The notes beneath the pieces are model-generated. The model had not been told where the DNA came from, did not search any database, and was given only the letters and a program-made list of their open reading frames with translations. From CAXBNB01 sp040222275 (GTDB lineage Bacteria > Bacteroidota > Bacteroidia > Cytophagales > Cyclobacteriaceae), in NCBI GenBank assembly GCA_040222275.1, contig JAVKDJ010000046.1, positions 138,256 through 202,255 of the forward strand: a stretch of DNA of 64,000 bases, in the 5' to 3' direction. Of this stretch, positions 54,466 to 63,950 are shown in pieces; the stretch's first letter is position 1; every line of letters begins with the position of its first letter. The position numbers and the translations under genes are program-made.

Positions 54466-54891
54466 TCACTTAGTGGTATTCCCTCCCATTTCGGTAAAAA
54501 AGCTGTCTATCGGCTCCCAAAGTTCGATTTTGTTGCCTTCATGGTCCATAACATGCACAAATTTCCCGTATTCGTATTCTTCTATTTTATCTACAATGGT
54601 TACGCCATTCCCTTTTAGTTTTTCAACCAATCCCTCAATATTCTGAACCCTGTAATTCACCATAAATTCCTTTTCGGGTGGGTTGAAATAATCTGTGGAT
54701 TCATCGAAAGGGCTCCACCTCAGGTAGTTGATTTCATCGGGACGGTTGGCATTTCTGAATTCGAATGCCGAACCATAATCGTCTATTTCCAACCCCAGGT
54801 TTTTGCCATACCATTCCCTGGCTAGTTTGGGGTCTTTAGAGCGGTAGAATATTCCACCAATTCCGGTTACTTTAGGTTTAGAGTCATTCAT
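54466..54891 (-). CDS. VOC-family (glyoxalase/bleomycin-resistance fold) protein
   Basis: A 141-residue protein with two VOC beta-alpha-beta-beta-beta halves: GIGGIFYRSKDPKLAREWYGKNLG at the start and MVNYRVQNIEGLVEKLKGNGVTI in the middle, ending HVMDHEGNKIELWEP with the typical metal-binding Glu. The reaction is not defined by sequence. It ends 75 bp from the convergent cyclase gene and begins 17 bp after the DUF4199 gene, so the two are probably co-transcribed. Confidence 0.88.
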   Translation of the reverse strand: MNDSKPKVTGIGGIFYRSKDPKLAREWYGKNLGLEIDDYGSAFEFRNANRPDEINYLRWSPFDESTDYFNPPEKEFMVNYRVQNIEGLVEKLKGNGVTIVDKIEEYEYGKFVHVMDHEGNKIELWEPIDSFFTEMGGNTTK

Positions 54892-54908
54892 ATCTTTTGG
54901 ATTTAAGT

Positions 54909-55424
54909 TTAAACTTTTGCTCTGCTTTTCAGGATAAAGGCACTAATGAGGGATACCAGCAAACCAACTGGAAATATTTCCAAAAAGGTCATCCCAATTT
55001 TCACCATGGGATTTTTATACAATTCTTTGAAATACTCCATCTCGGCGATTTTTTCATCTATTTCGGTTTCCGTTAGGTCACTGGCCTTTAGTTTTTCGAT
55101 AGAGTATTGGTAATATTCAGACATAAAATCACTGGCGATGGTCTCTGACATGATCATCCAGGAGAGTATGTAGATGGCGGTAGCTACGAGTGTGATCCCC
55201 AACCCAATACTGAAAGCTTGCTTGAAGCCAATGTTTCCGTCCAGGGATTTATCCCGATAGGACTTGACAGCTACAAAAATGGTAGCAAAAGCAATTATCA
55301 TAGAGGCATAGCCTATGAGTTCGCCATTTTCGAAATTTCGGGAGGAACCACTTAATGTAATCAGGAGCATAGCCGAAACAACAACGCCAGCTATGGTGCC
55401 ATAGGTAAGGATTAGTTTCTTCAT
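54909..55424 (-). CDS. DUF4199-family membrane protein
   Basis: A 171-residue protein with four membrane helices (GVVVSAMLLITLS; LIGYASMIIAFATIFVAVKSYR; FKQAFSIGLGITLVATAIYILSW; MVKIGMTFLEIFPVGLLVSLISAFIL). The motif VKSYRDKSLDGNIGFKQAF is typical of DUF4199, common in Bacteroidota and without known function. A charged, probably periplasmic or cytoplasmic loop (about 105-135) contains TETEIDEKIAEME. Confidence 0.85.
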   Translation of the reverse strand: MKKLILTYGTIAGVVVSAMLLITLSGSSRNFENGELIGYASMIIAFATIFVAVKSYRDKSLDGNIGFKQAFSIGLGITLVATAIYILSWMIMSETIASDFMSEYYQYSIEKLKASDLTETEIDEKIAEMEYFKELYKNPMVKIGMTFLEIFPVGLLVSLISAFILKSRAKV

Positions 55425-55539
55425 AGTTTAATATTTTGATGATAGTCAAAAGTCGAGCACGAAGGTGAAATTACCGTCATACTTTAGTATGGAATTGCAA
55501 AAAACAAAGGGTTCATACCAAAGTATGGTATAAAAATAA

Positions 55540-55968
55540 TCAAATCAGGTTCAATGACCGGGCCTTGTGCACAGCCTGGGTGCGGCTTTGTACATTCAAC
55601 TTCCAGTACAAATTGGAGGTGTGGGTTTTGATAGTAGGCAGGGCCAGGAAAAGTTTGTCGGCTATTTCCTGGTTGGACAACCCCTGGGCAATCAGTTGGA
55701 GCACTTCGTATTCCCTTTCGTTCAGCTTCAACTTTTTGACCTTCGAAAGGTCTATTTCCGGTGAGTTCTTTTCTTTTTTCCCCTTGAGCAAACTCATGCC
55801 CAGCCATATTCCTATGGCCGTGAATATGGTAGCCACTACTGCTGTATAAATATCCGTGTTGAGGCGGCCAACATAATAGCGGTATTCAAAGAATTGGAGG
55901 GTTATGGTAAGCAATCCCAAAATCAATCCAAAAACCAATACTGAAACATATGCCTTTGTCATAGTCAT
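55540..55968 (-). CDS. Membrane-anchored LuxR-type transcriptional regulator
   Basis: A 142-residue protein from the ATG at 55968; the frame extends 12 codons further to a TTG. Two hydrophobic helices (VSVLVFGLILGLLTITL and VVATIFTAIGIWLGMSLL) come first, then a cytoplasmic linker and a LuxR/GerE helix-turn-helix in the last 60 residues (LNEREYEVLQLIAQGLSNQEIADKL...KTHTSNLY). There is no receiver domain. It is probably a DNA-binding regulator held at the membrane; its target may be the adjacent DUF4199 gene (inference). Confidence 0.86.
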   Translation of the reverse strand: MTMTKAYVSVLVFGLILGLLTITLQFFEYRYYVGRLNTDIYTAVVATIFTAIGIWLGMSLLKGKKEKNSPEIDLSKVKKLKLNEREYEVLQLIAQGLSNQEIADKLFLALPTIKTHTSNLYWKLNVQSRTQAVHKARSLNLI

Positions 55969-56017
55969 CACTGGAGTTTCCCAACTACCACTTGTGCCAG
56001 CCAACTTTCATGGCCCC

Positions 56018-56830
56018 TTAGTAATCAGAATACTCTGTTGGGTAAAGGAATATTTTGTCTGCGTGCGAAACATTGTTTTTATACTTGGGGTCGGCTTTGA
56101 GCACTTCCCATTCAGGAGAGGTAAAAAATTCTTTCCATAAGGAGTCCCTTACTTCCTGATTTGAAAAAGTGGTCATGTACATGAGGTTGGGCATTTGGGA
56201 ACCTGACACCACCTCGCCGTAGAACACGGCGTTGAAGCCCAGGCGGTCAAAAAGCTTCACCTCACCTCCGGCATTAAACATATCCACTTTGTTTTTGTAC
56301 AATTTTTCTGTAGCGGATTCATAGCTGCGCAATTCATATACCCTGTCTGCTCGATCCCCGTCCAACTCAGGTGTTTGCATGGTTGGCATTTCCTGAAATG
56401 CTTTCAGAAGTGTGGACTCAATCCGCTTATAAGGAGGTTGCTTGTGAGAAGCCTCAAGATACGCGCTTCCTGCTGCTGCATGCGCCGCATCGTTTTCCAA
56501 TTTCTCCTCAATTTCCAGCACTTTGCCAAACGAGGATAACGGTATCAACATATAGGTTTTTAAAGTGGAATCCGATTCTGTTATCCTTTGTTTGAATACG
56601 CCTACAGGTCCAAAGCCCATTTTCTTTATGGCTGGCAAAAAAGCATCTTTGAGGTATTCGTCCGTAGTTTTCACCTGATCTTCAGTATCAAAAGTATAGA
56701 CTTTGAGTTGGTAAAATTGTGGAGTGGTTTCCGCTACCACTTCTTCTTTTACTTCATAAGTTTTAGTGTCCAGGCAGCTCGCAAATACTAGTATTGAAAA
56801 TAGTGCAGATAAAATTCCAAAAGGTTTCAT
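56018..56830 (-). CDS. NIPSNAP-family lipoprotein
   Basis: A 270-residue lipoprotein (lipobox LVFASC near residue 19). Two NIPSNAP ferredoxin-like domains follow: FYQLKVYTFDTEDQVKTTDEYL at about 39-60 with its partner region to about 150, and VYELRSYESATEKLYKNKVDMF at about 168-189, ending ADKIFLYPTEYSDY. Such duplicated NIPSNAP proteins are common in Bacteroidota; the role is unknown. It lies 50 bp before the LuxR-type gene on the same strand. Confidence 0.88.
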   Translation of the reverse strand: MKPFGILSALFSILVFASCLDTKTYEVKEEVVAETTPQFYQLKVYTFDTEDQVKTTDEYLKDAFLPAIKKMGFGPVGVFKQRITESDSTLKTYMLIPLSSFGKVLEIEEKLENDAAHAAAGSAYLEASHKQPPYKRIESTLLKAFQEMPTMQTPELDGDRADRVYELRSYESATEKLYKNKVDMFNAGGEVKLFDRLGFNAVFYGEVVSGSQMPNLMYMTTFSNQEVRDSLWKEFFTSPEWEVLKADPKYKNNVSHADKIFLYPTEYSDY

Positions 56831-57000
56831 AGTGATCGATATGGTTGGTTTTTAGAAAACAAAAAGTTCGGAAAACATGGTTCGTGTTGAGACCATACTG
56901 TTGAAGGGCAACCCGAACATTTCGCTAAGATAGGAAATAACGGTTCAACAAAACCACAAGCTTTGCCCTTGTTCCGCCTCTGTAGTGAGTTTTCACGTCA

Positions 57001-58029
57001 CTAAACTCCCTTTTCTTCACATTCAGCAAACTCCTTCGGGAAGGCTTGCTTCAAAGCCGGGTAATTGGCGAGCGTTTGGCACGCTTCGATAGTGCTGCCA
57101 GTAGCCAGGTATGCCCGCACCAGATACGCCGGGGCTTTCTTCAAATTGGGATTGAGGTCTAGGGCAGCTTTAAGGCTTTCCTGTGCTTTAAGTGGTTCTT
57201 TACTTTCCAGGTACAACAGACCAAGGTTTTGATGTCCCCAGGCATTTTCCGGATCCAGCTTAAGGCTGGCCTGGATGTCAGTTTCCGCTTGTTCCAGGTT
57301 TCCCTGTAGCACGTAGATGTAACCACGGTTGTTGAGGAATGCAGGATGGTCGGGTAGTGTTCTGAGCGCCTTGTTAATGAGGGAATCGGCGATTGCAAGT
57401 TCCTTTTGCTCTACCTTCACAAGTGCAAGCGCATTGATGGGATAGGCATTTCCCGGATCTATTTTTAATGAAGCAATGAGGTCCATTTCAGCCCGGGCGT
57501 AATCTTCCAGCGCAAACCTTACCATACCCCTGTTGGCAAATGTTTCTGCATTGTTTCCATCCAGTTCAAGCGATTTATCAAACGCCTCCAGCGCACCCTT
57601 GTTTTCGTCTGTATGATGCAACAGAAGCCCTTCAATAAAATATACCAAGGCACTGTCTGGAAACTGCTTTTTGAGGTAGTCCACATCTAGCTGACAACTT
57701 TCGTAGCGTCTCAATTCCAGGTATGTCCTGGCACGGTTGAAATAAATACCGTGCTGGTCTGGGTTTTCCTCCAATATATGGTTGTAATCAGCCAATGCCA
57801 ACACCAAATGTCCGGTTTCAAAATAGGCCACTCCCCTATTGTGGTAAACCTGTGGAATGTCGGCATCCATTTGCAGGATTTGGTCATAAATGGCAATGGC
57901 GTCATTGTAGGCCTGCTGATCCAGTTTATTATTGGCCTTTTCAAAAAGTATGTTGATCCTTTTTTCCTTCCCCACAGGACTACAGCCATATAGGACAGCA
58001 GCGGCTACAAGCACAATCAGGTATTTCAT
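57001..58029 (-). CDS. TPR-repeat lipoprotein
   Basis: A 342-residue lipoprotein (lipobox VLYGC at about residue 12-16). About eight to nine tetratricopeptide repeats fill residues 25-325, each with the typical YxxRGxAYFxxGxxxxAxxDY pattern (for example VYHNRGVAYFETGHLVLALADY and AETFANRGMVRFALEDYARAEMDL). It is probably a periplasmic scaffold. A -7-like element (58051-58058) gives a short leader. It appears to be transcribed separately from its neighbours, with gaps of 140-170 bp on both sides. Confidence 0.9.
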   Translation of the reverse strand: MKYLIVLVAAAVLYGCSPVGKEKRINILFEKANNKLDQQAYNDAIAIYDQILQMDADIPQVYHNRGVAYFETGHLVLALADYNHILEENPDQHGIYFNRARTYLELRRYESCQLDVDYLKKQFPDSALVYFIEGLLLHHTDENKGALEAFDKSLELDGNNAETFANRGMVRFALEDYARAEMDLIASLKIDPGNAYPINALALVKVEQKELAIADSLINKALRTLPDHPAFLNNRGYIYVLQGNLEQAETDIQASLKLDPENAWGHQNLGLLYLESKEPLKAQESLKAALDLNPNLKKAPAYLVRAYLATGSTIEACQTLANYPALKQAFPKEFAECEEKGV

Positions 58030-58050
58030 TATCGGTTTCTAATTTTGCAG

Positions 58051-58058
58051 CAAAACTA
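58051..58058 (-). promoter_or_regulatory. -7 element upstream of the TPR lipoprotein
   Basis: On the minus strand it reads TAGTTTTG, a full TAnnTTTG match, 22 bases before the ATG. A TTG on the minus strand (58084-58086) is about 25 bases further upstream, slightly longer than the usual -33 spacing. Confidence 0.45.
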
Positions 58059-58170
58059 AACTTTTCATTAATTTGTCACACATCAATTAGCTCAACAAGT
58101 GGTTTTGTCTGTTTGAAAATTAAAATGGACCTATACAAAAGGTTATGGATTTGAATATTCCGGCAAGGCA

Positions 58171-60585
58171 TTAAAACTGCCCTTTTAGGGAAAGGATTAC
58201 GTTTCTACCAGCAGCACTGATGCCGGATGAGTAGGGACGATAATGCACGTCGAAGATGTTTTCCATTGCTGCATTGATACGAAAATGCTTGTTCAGCTGG
58301 TATGAAGTCCTGAGGTTGAGCGTCTTCCACGATGGCGAACCATCCACTGTATAAAGGTGGTCTTTGTTCAACTCAGAGGGGGCAAAATCGCTCTTGTTTC
58401 TGGCACCATTGTACCGGGCAAACAGTTCAGCCTTGAACTTGGTGATATTAAGAATAAAGGAAGTTTGTCCAAACATTGGGGTGGTATGCCTGAGTGGCAC
58501 TCCTCCTGTTTTGTCTTTTCCGGTATTGTTGCTGAGCGTGGAAGAAATAGAAAAATAATCGTTTACATCTGCCCGTAGGTTGAGGGAGTATCCATATATC
58601 TCGCCATCACCAACATTCACCAGGGCCTGCACATTGCTTTCTACTCCATCATAGACAATGGTCGGGGAATTGTTGAATGTAAAATCCCTCCTGACGATGG
58701 TTTCCTTGAGCAGGGAATAATATCCAACCACTTCTATTTTCACCATATCCCCAATATTCCTCATCAATCCCAATTCACAATTGTAGGAATATTCAGGCTC
58801 CAGGTTCTCATTAGGCACTACCACATTACCGGGTTCGGAATCAAATACCTTTCCAATATCATCCACATTTGGCGACCTAAACCCTGAAGACAGCAATGCA
58901 TTTAGTTTCCATTTGTCATCTTGCAGGTACACCACACTCAGGCTACCGTTTACGGCACCATTATTTAGCTCGATTTTATCAAAAGGAAAATCATAAAAAG
59001 ATTTGTCATTAAAATCAGAACTGAGGTACACGTTGGAGTACCTCACACCTCCGGTCAGGATCACCTTGGGACTTACCCGTTGTTTAAGGCTGATATAAGT
59101 GGCCATAGCGCCATAGTTGCTTCCCCCATCGGGGTATCGGGTAGCAGCCGGAGTGGTGGTTTCCGGGTCGGTAATATCCACGGTGTAGGCTTCAGACCCT
59201 ACTTTGTTGTGCAATACCTCTGCCCCGTAGAAGAGCTCCGTTTTTTCGTTCAGTTTTTTGTCCAAGTCGAGGTTTGCGGAGTAGGTCCTCACTGTTTCGC
59301 TTCTCACTCTCAGATTGTTGCTAAACAGTTTCCTGTCGTTGCGGCTTTCATACACATTCTGGTGTGCCAGCACCAACTTGACAGCATCATAAAGCCTGGA
59401 CGGCTTATAGTCGGACAAGGTAAGTGTATGCATCACAAACTTCTGAGGGCCATAGTACCATTGCGCATTTCTCAGCTGTCCTTCCCGCCGTTCTATCAAC
59501 CGGTCGTACCTTGGAATATCAGAAGATGTGGTATGGTAAAATCCATAAAGCAGCTCAAATGTCTTGTTGGTATATCCTATTTTTTGCAGGAAATTGGTCT
59601 GGTTATAGCCTGATTGCCTTTGTACGTCCACATCTTTATTTGGCAACACCAGATCACTACCTCCCACCCTGGTCACATATTCATACCGTTTGCCAAAATC
59701 CGGATACCTGGAATTGCGGTTGGAGCCGGCCCTGAGGTCGCCGAAATCGCTGTGTGTAAATCCTGTGATGAACCCCCAATTCTTATTGCCGTACCTGAGG
59801 TTGACATGGCCTGTATTTTCATTGTTGGCCGAAGAATACCTCGTAAATGCCGTTGGGTAAACCCTCACTTTGTCGCCCGTAGAATACCTGGGGCGCAGGG
59901 TGTTGAAGTCCATTACACCACCCAGGGCATCACTGCCGTACAGCACAGAGCCCGGGCCATAAATTACTTCAGACCTCTCTAGCAGGTTGGGGTCGAGCAT
60001 GATCACATTTTGCAAATTTCCTTCGCGGTATATGGCATTGTTCATGCGCACACCATCTATCATTATGAGCACCGAATTGGCGGCAAAACCACGGATCATC
60101 GGACTGCCGCCACCTAGCTGGCTTTTTTGCACAAAAACCTGCCCGGTACCCTCCAGCATGTCGGCTGCTGTTTGCGGGTTTTTGAAAGCCACTTCCCTGG
60201 GGGAAATAGACAAAACCTCGTTGGGTACTTCCGACTTTTCCTGTTGCCACTTGTTGGCAGACACCACCACCTCGTCTATATTCATCACACCTTCGGACAA
60301 GTAAACCACATTGTCCTGCTTCTTAATGTCCTTATAGGCCATCACAAGCCTTTTGTACGACGGGTGCCTGATGTAATACTTTTTTTTGGGAAGCGCATTC
60401 TTCAATTCAAAATATCCTGCTTCATCGCTGAAAACAACATCACCTGATTCCGCATCAATCACCGCTACATTGTAGATCGGCCCCTGCATGATTTTGTCGA
60501 GCACACGCACTTCCTGCCCCTTCATGATGAATGGACTGGTAAGAAATAGAATGAAAATGGTAAACCTGCTAACTGATATGCCCAT
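58171..60585 (-). CDS. TonB-dependent outer-membrane receptor (heme/hemoglobin-receptor-like)
   Basis: An 804-residue receptor with signal peptide ending FIMKG-QEVRV. A CarboxypepD_reg-like domain is at about 28-100, the plug at about 110-225 (NIDEVVVSANKWQQEKSEVPNEV; RGFAANSVLIMIDGVRMNNAIYR; GPGSVLYGSDALGGVMDF), and a 22-strand-type barrel to the end, finishing with an aromatic residue (KGQF). The plug motif with NNAIYREGNLQNV is typical of the TonB hemoglobin/heme receptor family, so a heme- or siderophore-like ligand is likely but not proven. No TonB, SusD or heme-processing gene lies alongside. Confidence 0.92.
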   Translation of the reverse strand: MGISVSRFTIFILFLTSPFIMKGQEVRVLDKIMQGPIYNVAVIDAESGDVVFSDEAGYFELKNALPKKKYYIRHPSYKRLVMAYKDIKKQDNVVYLSEGVMNIDEVVVSANKWQQEKSEVPNEVLSISPREVAFKNPQTAADMLEGTGQVFVQKSQLGGGSPMIRGFAANSVLIMIDGVRMNNAIYREGNLQNVIMLDPNLLERSEVIYGPGSVLYGSDALGGVMDFNTLRPRYSTGDKVRVYPTAFTRYSSANNENTGHVNLRYGNKNWGFITGFTHSDFGDLRAGSNRNSRYPDFGKRYEYVTRVGGSDLVLPNKDVDVQRQSGYNQTNFLQKIGYTNKTFELLYGFYHTTSSDIPRYDRLIERREGQLRNAQWYYGPQKFVMHTLTLSDYKPSRLYDAVKLVLAHQNVYESRNDRKLFSNNLRVRSETVRTYSANLDLDKKLNEKTELFYGAEVLHNKVGSEAYTVDITDPETTTPAATRYPDGGSNYGAMATYISLKQRVSPKVILTGGVRYSNVYLSSDFNDKSFYDFPFDKIELNNGAVNGSLSVVYLQDDKWKLNALLSSGFRSPNVDDIGKVFDSEPGNVVVPNENLEPEYSYNCELGLMRNIGDMVKIEVVGYYSLLKETIVRRDFTFNNSPTIVYDGVESNVQALVNVGDGEIYGYSLNLRADVNDYFSISSTLSNNTGKDKTGGVPLRHTTPMFGQTSFILNITKFKAELFARYNGARNKSDFAPSELNKDHLYTVDGSPSWKTLNLRTSYQLNKHFRINAAMENIFDVHYRPYSSGISAAGRNVILSLKGQF

Positions 60586-60736
60586 GAAAAATAGTAGTTA
60601 CTCCTCCGATACAAAAATTAAGCCATGTAAAGGGCACATAGAAATTAATTGATCGATTAACAAAGATGGTATGTTTGACGACCATATTTTTATCAGAAAG
60701 CTATAGGCGATTAATGGGAATTACTTTTCACAAGTC

Positions 60737-61693
60737 TCATTCATCCGATTCATTCCAGGCGAGGGCTGCAGCACCGAGCACTGCTGCGTTTTTGTCCATC
60801 AGGGCAGATGGCAAAAGCTTCACTGTGCCTTTAAATGCCTTCATGAGGTTCTTTTCCATGTGTTTGACGGCTGGTTCGAAAAGGTATTTGCCGGCATTCA
60901 CCAATCCACCAAACAAGAATATGGCCTCCGGGCTGGTATGTACTACAGTATCGGCCAGCTTTATGCCCAGTATTTTCCCGGTATATTCGAATGCCTTGAT
61001 GGCAATGAAATCATTGTTCTGTGCAGCTTCTGTGATCATCTTGGCAGTAAGCTCATCATAGCTCACACCTCTGAGCACACTGTCATTGGTGTAGTCGGCC
61101 AGCATCTTATAAACTGTTCGCTTGATCCCTGTAGCCGACACATACGTTTCCAGGCAACCACGTCTGCCGCAGGCGCAATACCTGCCTTTTGGGTTGACGG
61201 TGATATGGCCGAGTTCACCGGCAAATCCGCTGAAACCATAGACCACTTTGCCATCTACCATGATCCCACTGCCCAGACCGGTACCAAGGGTGAAGACTAC
61301 AAAATCTTTCATGTCTTTTCCCCCTCCAAATACTTTTTCACCGATAGCGGCCGCATTGGCATCATTGGTGAGCACCACAGGGAAGTCAAAATATTTTTTA
61401 AATTCGGCACTAAAATCAACCCTGCTCCCCCATTTCAGGTTTGGGGCATGCTCTATCCTTCCTGTATAATAATTGCCATTTGGGGCACCAACCCCAGCCC
61501 CGATAATGCGGTAATCAGAATGGGCATCCAGCACAGCCTTTACCTGATCGCTTATGGGCCTGAGCACCTGATCTACCGATGTAGTATCCACAGTAGTGAC
61601 CGCACCTTCATGAAACACATCACCTGTGCGGTTCACCAGGCCAAATTTGGCACTTGTGCCACCTATATCTATACCTAATACAAATTCCTTCAT
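60737..61693 (-). CDS. ROK-family sugar kinase (probable glucokinase)
   Basis: A 318-residue ROK kinase. The ATP phosphate loop DIGGTSAKFGLV is at about 9-20, the catalytic region VLTNDANAAAIGEKVFG near 107-123, GTGLGSGIM near 137-145, and the zinc-binding CACGRRGCLE near 178-187. ROK repressors have an N-terminal HTH that is absent here, so it is an enzyme, probably phosphorylating glucose or a related hexose. A -7-like element at 61712-61719 precedes it. It is divergent from the YheT-like hydrolase. Confidence 0.92.
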   Translation of the reverse strand: MKEFVLGIDIGGTSAKFGLVNRTGDVFHEGAVTTVDTTSVDQVLRPISDQVKAVLDAHSDYRIIGAGVGAPNGNYYTGRIEHAPNLKWGSRVDFSAEFKKYFDFPVVLTNDANAAAIGEKVFGGGKDMKDFVVFTLGTGLGSGIMVDGKVVYGFSGFAGELGHITVNPKGRYCACGRRGCLETYVSATGIKRTVYKMLADYTNDSVLRGVSYDELTAKMITEAAQNNDFIAIKAFEYTGKILGIKLADTVVHTSPEAIFLFGGLVNAGKYLFEPAVKHMEKNLMKAFKGTVKLLPSALMDKNAAVLGAAALAWNESDE

Positions 61694-61711
61694 ATTGTCT
61701 TATTTTAGCGG

Positions 61712-61719
61712 CAAAAATA
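61712..61719 (-). promoter_or_regulatory. Possible -7 element of the ROK kinase
   Basis: Minus strand TATTTTTG matches TAnnTTTG 19 bases before the ATG, within the 75-bp divergent spacer. No -33 TTG is seen at standard spacing. Confidence 0.4.
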
Positions 61720-61768
61720 TAAAAGCAAGCATCAGAACATAGTTATAATCGAAATAAATCTAACCTTC

Positions 61769-62737
61769 ATGCCCATAGTACCAGACTCTTCCTACGACCA
61801 AACCCCATATTATTTCAAAAATGGACACCTGGAAACGATCGTCCCCAGCTTACTGGGCAAGGTAAATGGTGTGGACTATTTCCGCGAAAGAATAGGTACC
61901 CCGGATGGCGATTTTCTGGATTTGGATTGGTTGAAAGGAAAAAATGACAAACTGATCGTACTGTCGCACGGACTGGAGGGCAGTGCCGACCGCTACTATG
62001 TAAAAAGAATGGCCAAATATTTTCACCAGAAAGGGTGGGATGTGCTGGCCTGGAACTACCGGTCTTGCAGTGGTGAAATGAACAGGGCCCTCAGGCTCTA
62101 CCATCACGGTGTTACAGACGACTATGGTACGGTTATTCACCATGCGATACAACAAGGGTATTCAACGCTATGCCTGTCTGGTTTTTCCATGGGCGGCAGC
62201 ACTACCCTGAAATACCTTGGCGAACAGGGGGCTTCCGTTGATCCCAGGATAAAAGCTGCTGCGGTCTTTTCGGTACCCTGCAACTTATGGGATAGTGCTT
62301 TGCAACTGAAGAAATCCGGGAATTCGTTTTACCGGAAGAGGTTCCTCAAAAAAATGATCAAAAAAATAAAGCAAAAAGCCCTACTACACCCTGACAAAAT
62401 CAACATCCATAGTATAGACAAGATAAGGACTTTCGAGGAATTCGATGAACGCTATACTGCCCCCTTGCATGGCTTTAAAGACGCAAAGCACTTTTATGAA
62501 AGTTCAACCTCTGATCAATTCTACCACAGCATAAAAATTCCCGCATTGATCGTGAATGCCAAAAATGACCCCATGTTGGGCGAAAAATGCTATCCCTATG
62601 ACCTGGTGAAAAATCACAAATACCTGCACCTGGAAACACCACATTATGGCGGACATGTCGGTTTTTCACTCAGGGGCAAAAACTATTCCTGGATGGACCA
62701 AAGGGCTTTTGAATTCATTTCAGAAAGCATCGGGTAG
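61769..62737 (+). CDS. YheT/ABHD1-3-type alpha/beta hydrolase
   Basis: A 322-residue cytoplasmic esterase-like protein. The nucleophile elbow GFSMGG puts Ser at residue 140; a likely acid lies in NAKNDPM near residue 267, and the family HYGGHVGF near 293-300 supplies the His. LSHGLEGSADRYYVKRMAKY near 65-84 and WNYRSCSGEMNR near 95-106 are YheT signatures. The substrate is unknown. It starts at the only upstream ATG and is divergent from the ROK kinase. Confidence 0.92.
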   Translation: MPIVPDSSYDQTPYYFKNGHLETIVPSLLGKVNGVDYFRERIGTPDGDFLDLDWLKGKNDKLIVLSHGLEGSADRYYVKRMAKYFHQKGWDVLAWNYRSCSGEMNRALRLYHHGVTDDYGTVIHHAIQQGYSTLCLSGFSMGGSTTLKYLGEQGASVDPRIKAAAVFSVPCNLWDSALQLKKSGNSFYRKRFLKKMIKKIKQKALLHPDKINIHSIDKIRTFEEFDERYTAPLHGFKDAKHFYESSTSDQFYHSIKIPALIVNAKNDPMLGEKCYPYDLVKNHKYLHLETPHYGGHVGFSLRGKNYSWMDQRAFEFISESIG

Positions 62738-62748
62738 TCACGGGGAAT

Positions 62749-63426
62749 TTATTTCCCCAGCTTGATCATATAACCAACCGAAAAGGATGAAGTAAGGAGG
62801 TTGGAGAGATCGGGGATACCGGAATCTTCCGTGATGGGGTCCAGCACATTGCTGATGCCGTAAGAAAAAGCACCCTGGATCATAAGCGTACCAAAGCCAA
62901 AATCACGATAGAAACCCCCACCAGCTATCATGCCGTATCCAAACTTCCTGTCCCGGGAGGAATCATAAGGATAAAAATCATAACCCTGCGTATCAGCAGG
63001 CAATGCACTGGCTTTTGCCCTGATCAGGTATTCGGCATAGATACCCAGGTTAAAAAACATCCTCAGTTTTTTCTCTCCAATATACACATTCATGTACATG
63101 GGCATCTCTATATAATCCAGGTCTGTGGTAAACTTAGGTGTTCCCGGATCGAAAAGTTGCGTCCAGCCTTTTTGGGTGTAGTTGAGCTCTACCTGTAGTC
63201 CAATATTTTTTTCCATATAGTTGATCCCAATCAACCCGAAATGGATACCGGGTTTATAGCCTTCAACTATATTGATCCTTTGTAGGGCATGGCCAAAGGA
63301 AGCCGTACCATAGTTATACCCTGCTTTAAAGCCCAAATATGTACGCTCTTGAAAATCAGCTTTTTGTGCTTGGCTTTGTATATGAATAGTTAAACCAAGG
63401 AAAATAAGAAAAAAATATCTTTTCAA
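62749..63426 (-). CDS. PorT-family outer-membrane beta-barrel protein
   Basis: A 225-residue exported barrel with signal peptide ending HIQSQA-QKADF. Strands typical of OMP_b-brl_2 follow: TYLGFKAGYNYGTASFG, GIHFGLIGINYMEKNIGLQVELNYTQKGW, YIEMPMYMNVYIGEKKLRMFFNLGIYAEYLI, ending FSVGYMIKLGK. The length is normal for PorT-like proteins, but this subgroup has no assigned function. It is convergent with the YheT-like gene (11-bp gap). Confidence 0.88.
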   Translation of the reverse strand: MKRYFFLIFLGLTIHIQSQAQKADFQERTYLGFKAGYNYGTASFGHALQRINIVEGYKPGIHFGLIGINYMEKNIGLQVELNYTQKGWTQLFDPGTPKFTTDLDYIEMPMYMNVYIGEKKLRMFFNLGIYAEYLIRAKASALPADTQGYDFYPYDSSRDRKFGYGMIAGGGFYRDFGFGTLMIQGAFSYGISNVLDPITEDSGIPDLSNLLTSSFSVGYMIKLGK

Positions 63427-63693
63427 CTGCTTCGCTTTATTATATAAAGTGCGAATTTATAAAATAAAGTATTGACGAGCACCAACCCAAAGCGCAACCT
63501 TAAGACTAAGGTGTATCAAAGACCCTGACTGGCAAATATACCTACCCCTATGCTTGTCCGCTGCAAACAAGGCTGTATTGCAAAGTCAATGTCGTTAAGT
63601 TGAGTTGAACCGTTCATCGCGAGACCTAATTTTTGGTCAAGTCAAACACACAAAATGAGATGACATTTACACCAATAAACTAGCCACTCGCCA

Positions 63694-63743
63694 TGGTTTG
63701 TGTCCACACAAACCACATTGTTTCGGTCTGTGAGGACACAGAC
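63694..63743. repeat. Two adjacent GTxTGTG palindromes
   Basis: TGGTTTGTGT (63694-63703) pairs perfectly with ACACAAACCA (63706-63715) with a 2-base spacer. GTCTGTG (63726-63732) pairs with CACAGAC (63737-63743) with a 4-base spacer. The two share the core TGTG...CACA and are 10 bases apart. Confidence 0.75.
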
Positions 63744-63827
63744 AGGGGCGGCTTGTTACTTCGGGCTTTACTTAATCCAATAGGAATATAAACATGCGAA
63801 ACTGCTTAATCAACACCTTACAAAATT

Positions 63828-63915
63828 ACGTCATCGGTAGGATTCGAAGCGATCTCATCAAAATGGACAGATAACATTAAACAGAAAGACTGCCGCGCTA
63901 CACTACCGATGACGT
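63828..63915. repeat. 13-bp inverted repeat spaced by 62 bases
   Basis: ACGTCATCGGTAG (63828-63840) is exactly complementary to CTACCGATGACGT (63903-63915). The interior has no gene. It could be the ends of a small non-autonomous element or the base of a long stem-loop. Confidence 0.7.
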
Positions 63916-63950
63916 TATTAACGAAAGTATTGATTATAAACGGGTTACGC

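Noticed and set aside
63836..63855. tRNA T-arm-like GATTCGAAGC
   Set aside because: No acceptor, D or anticodon arms can be folded around it.
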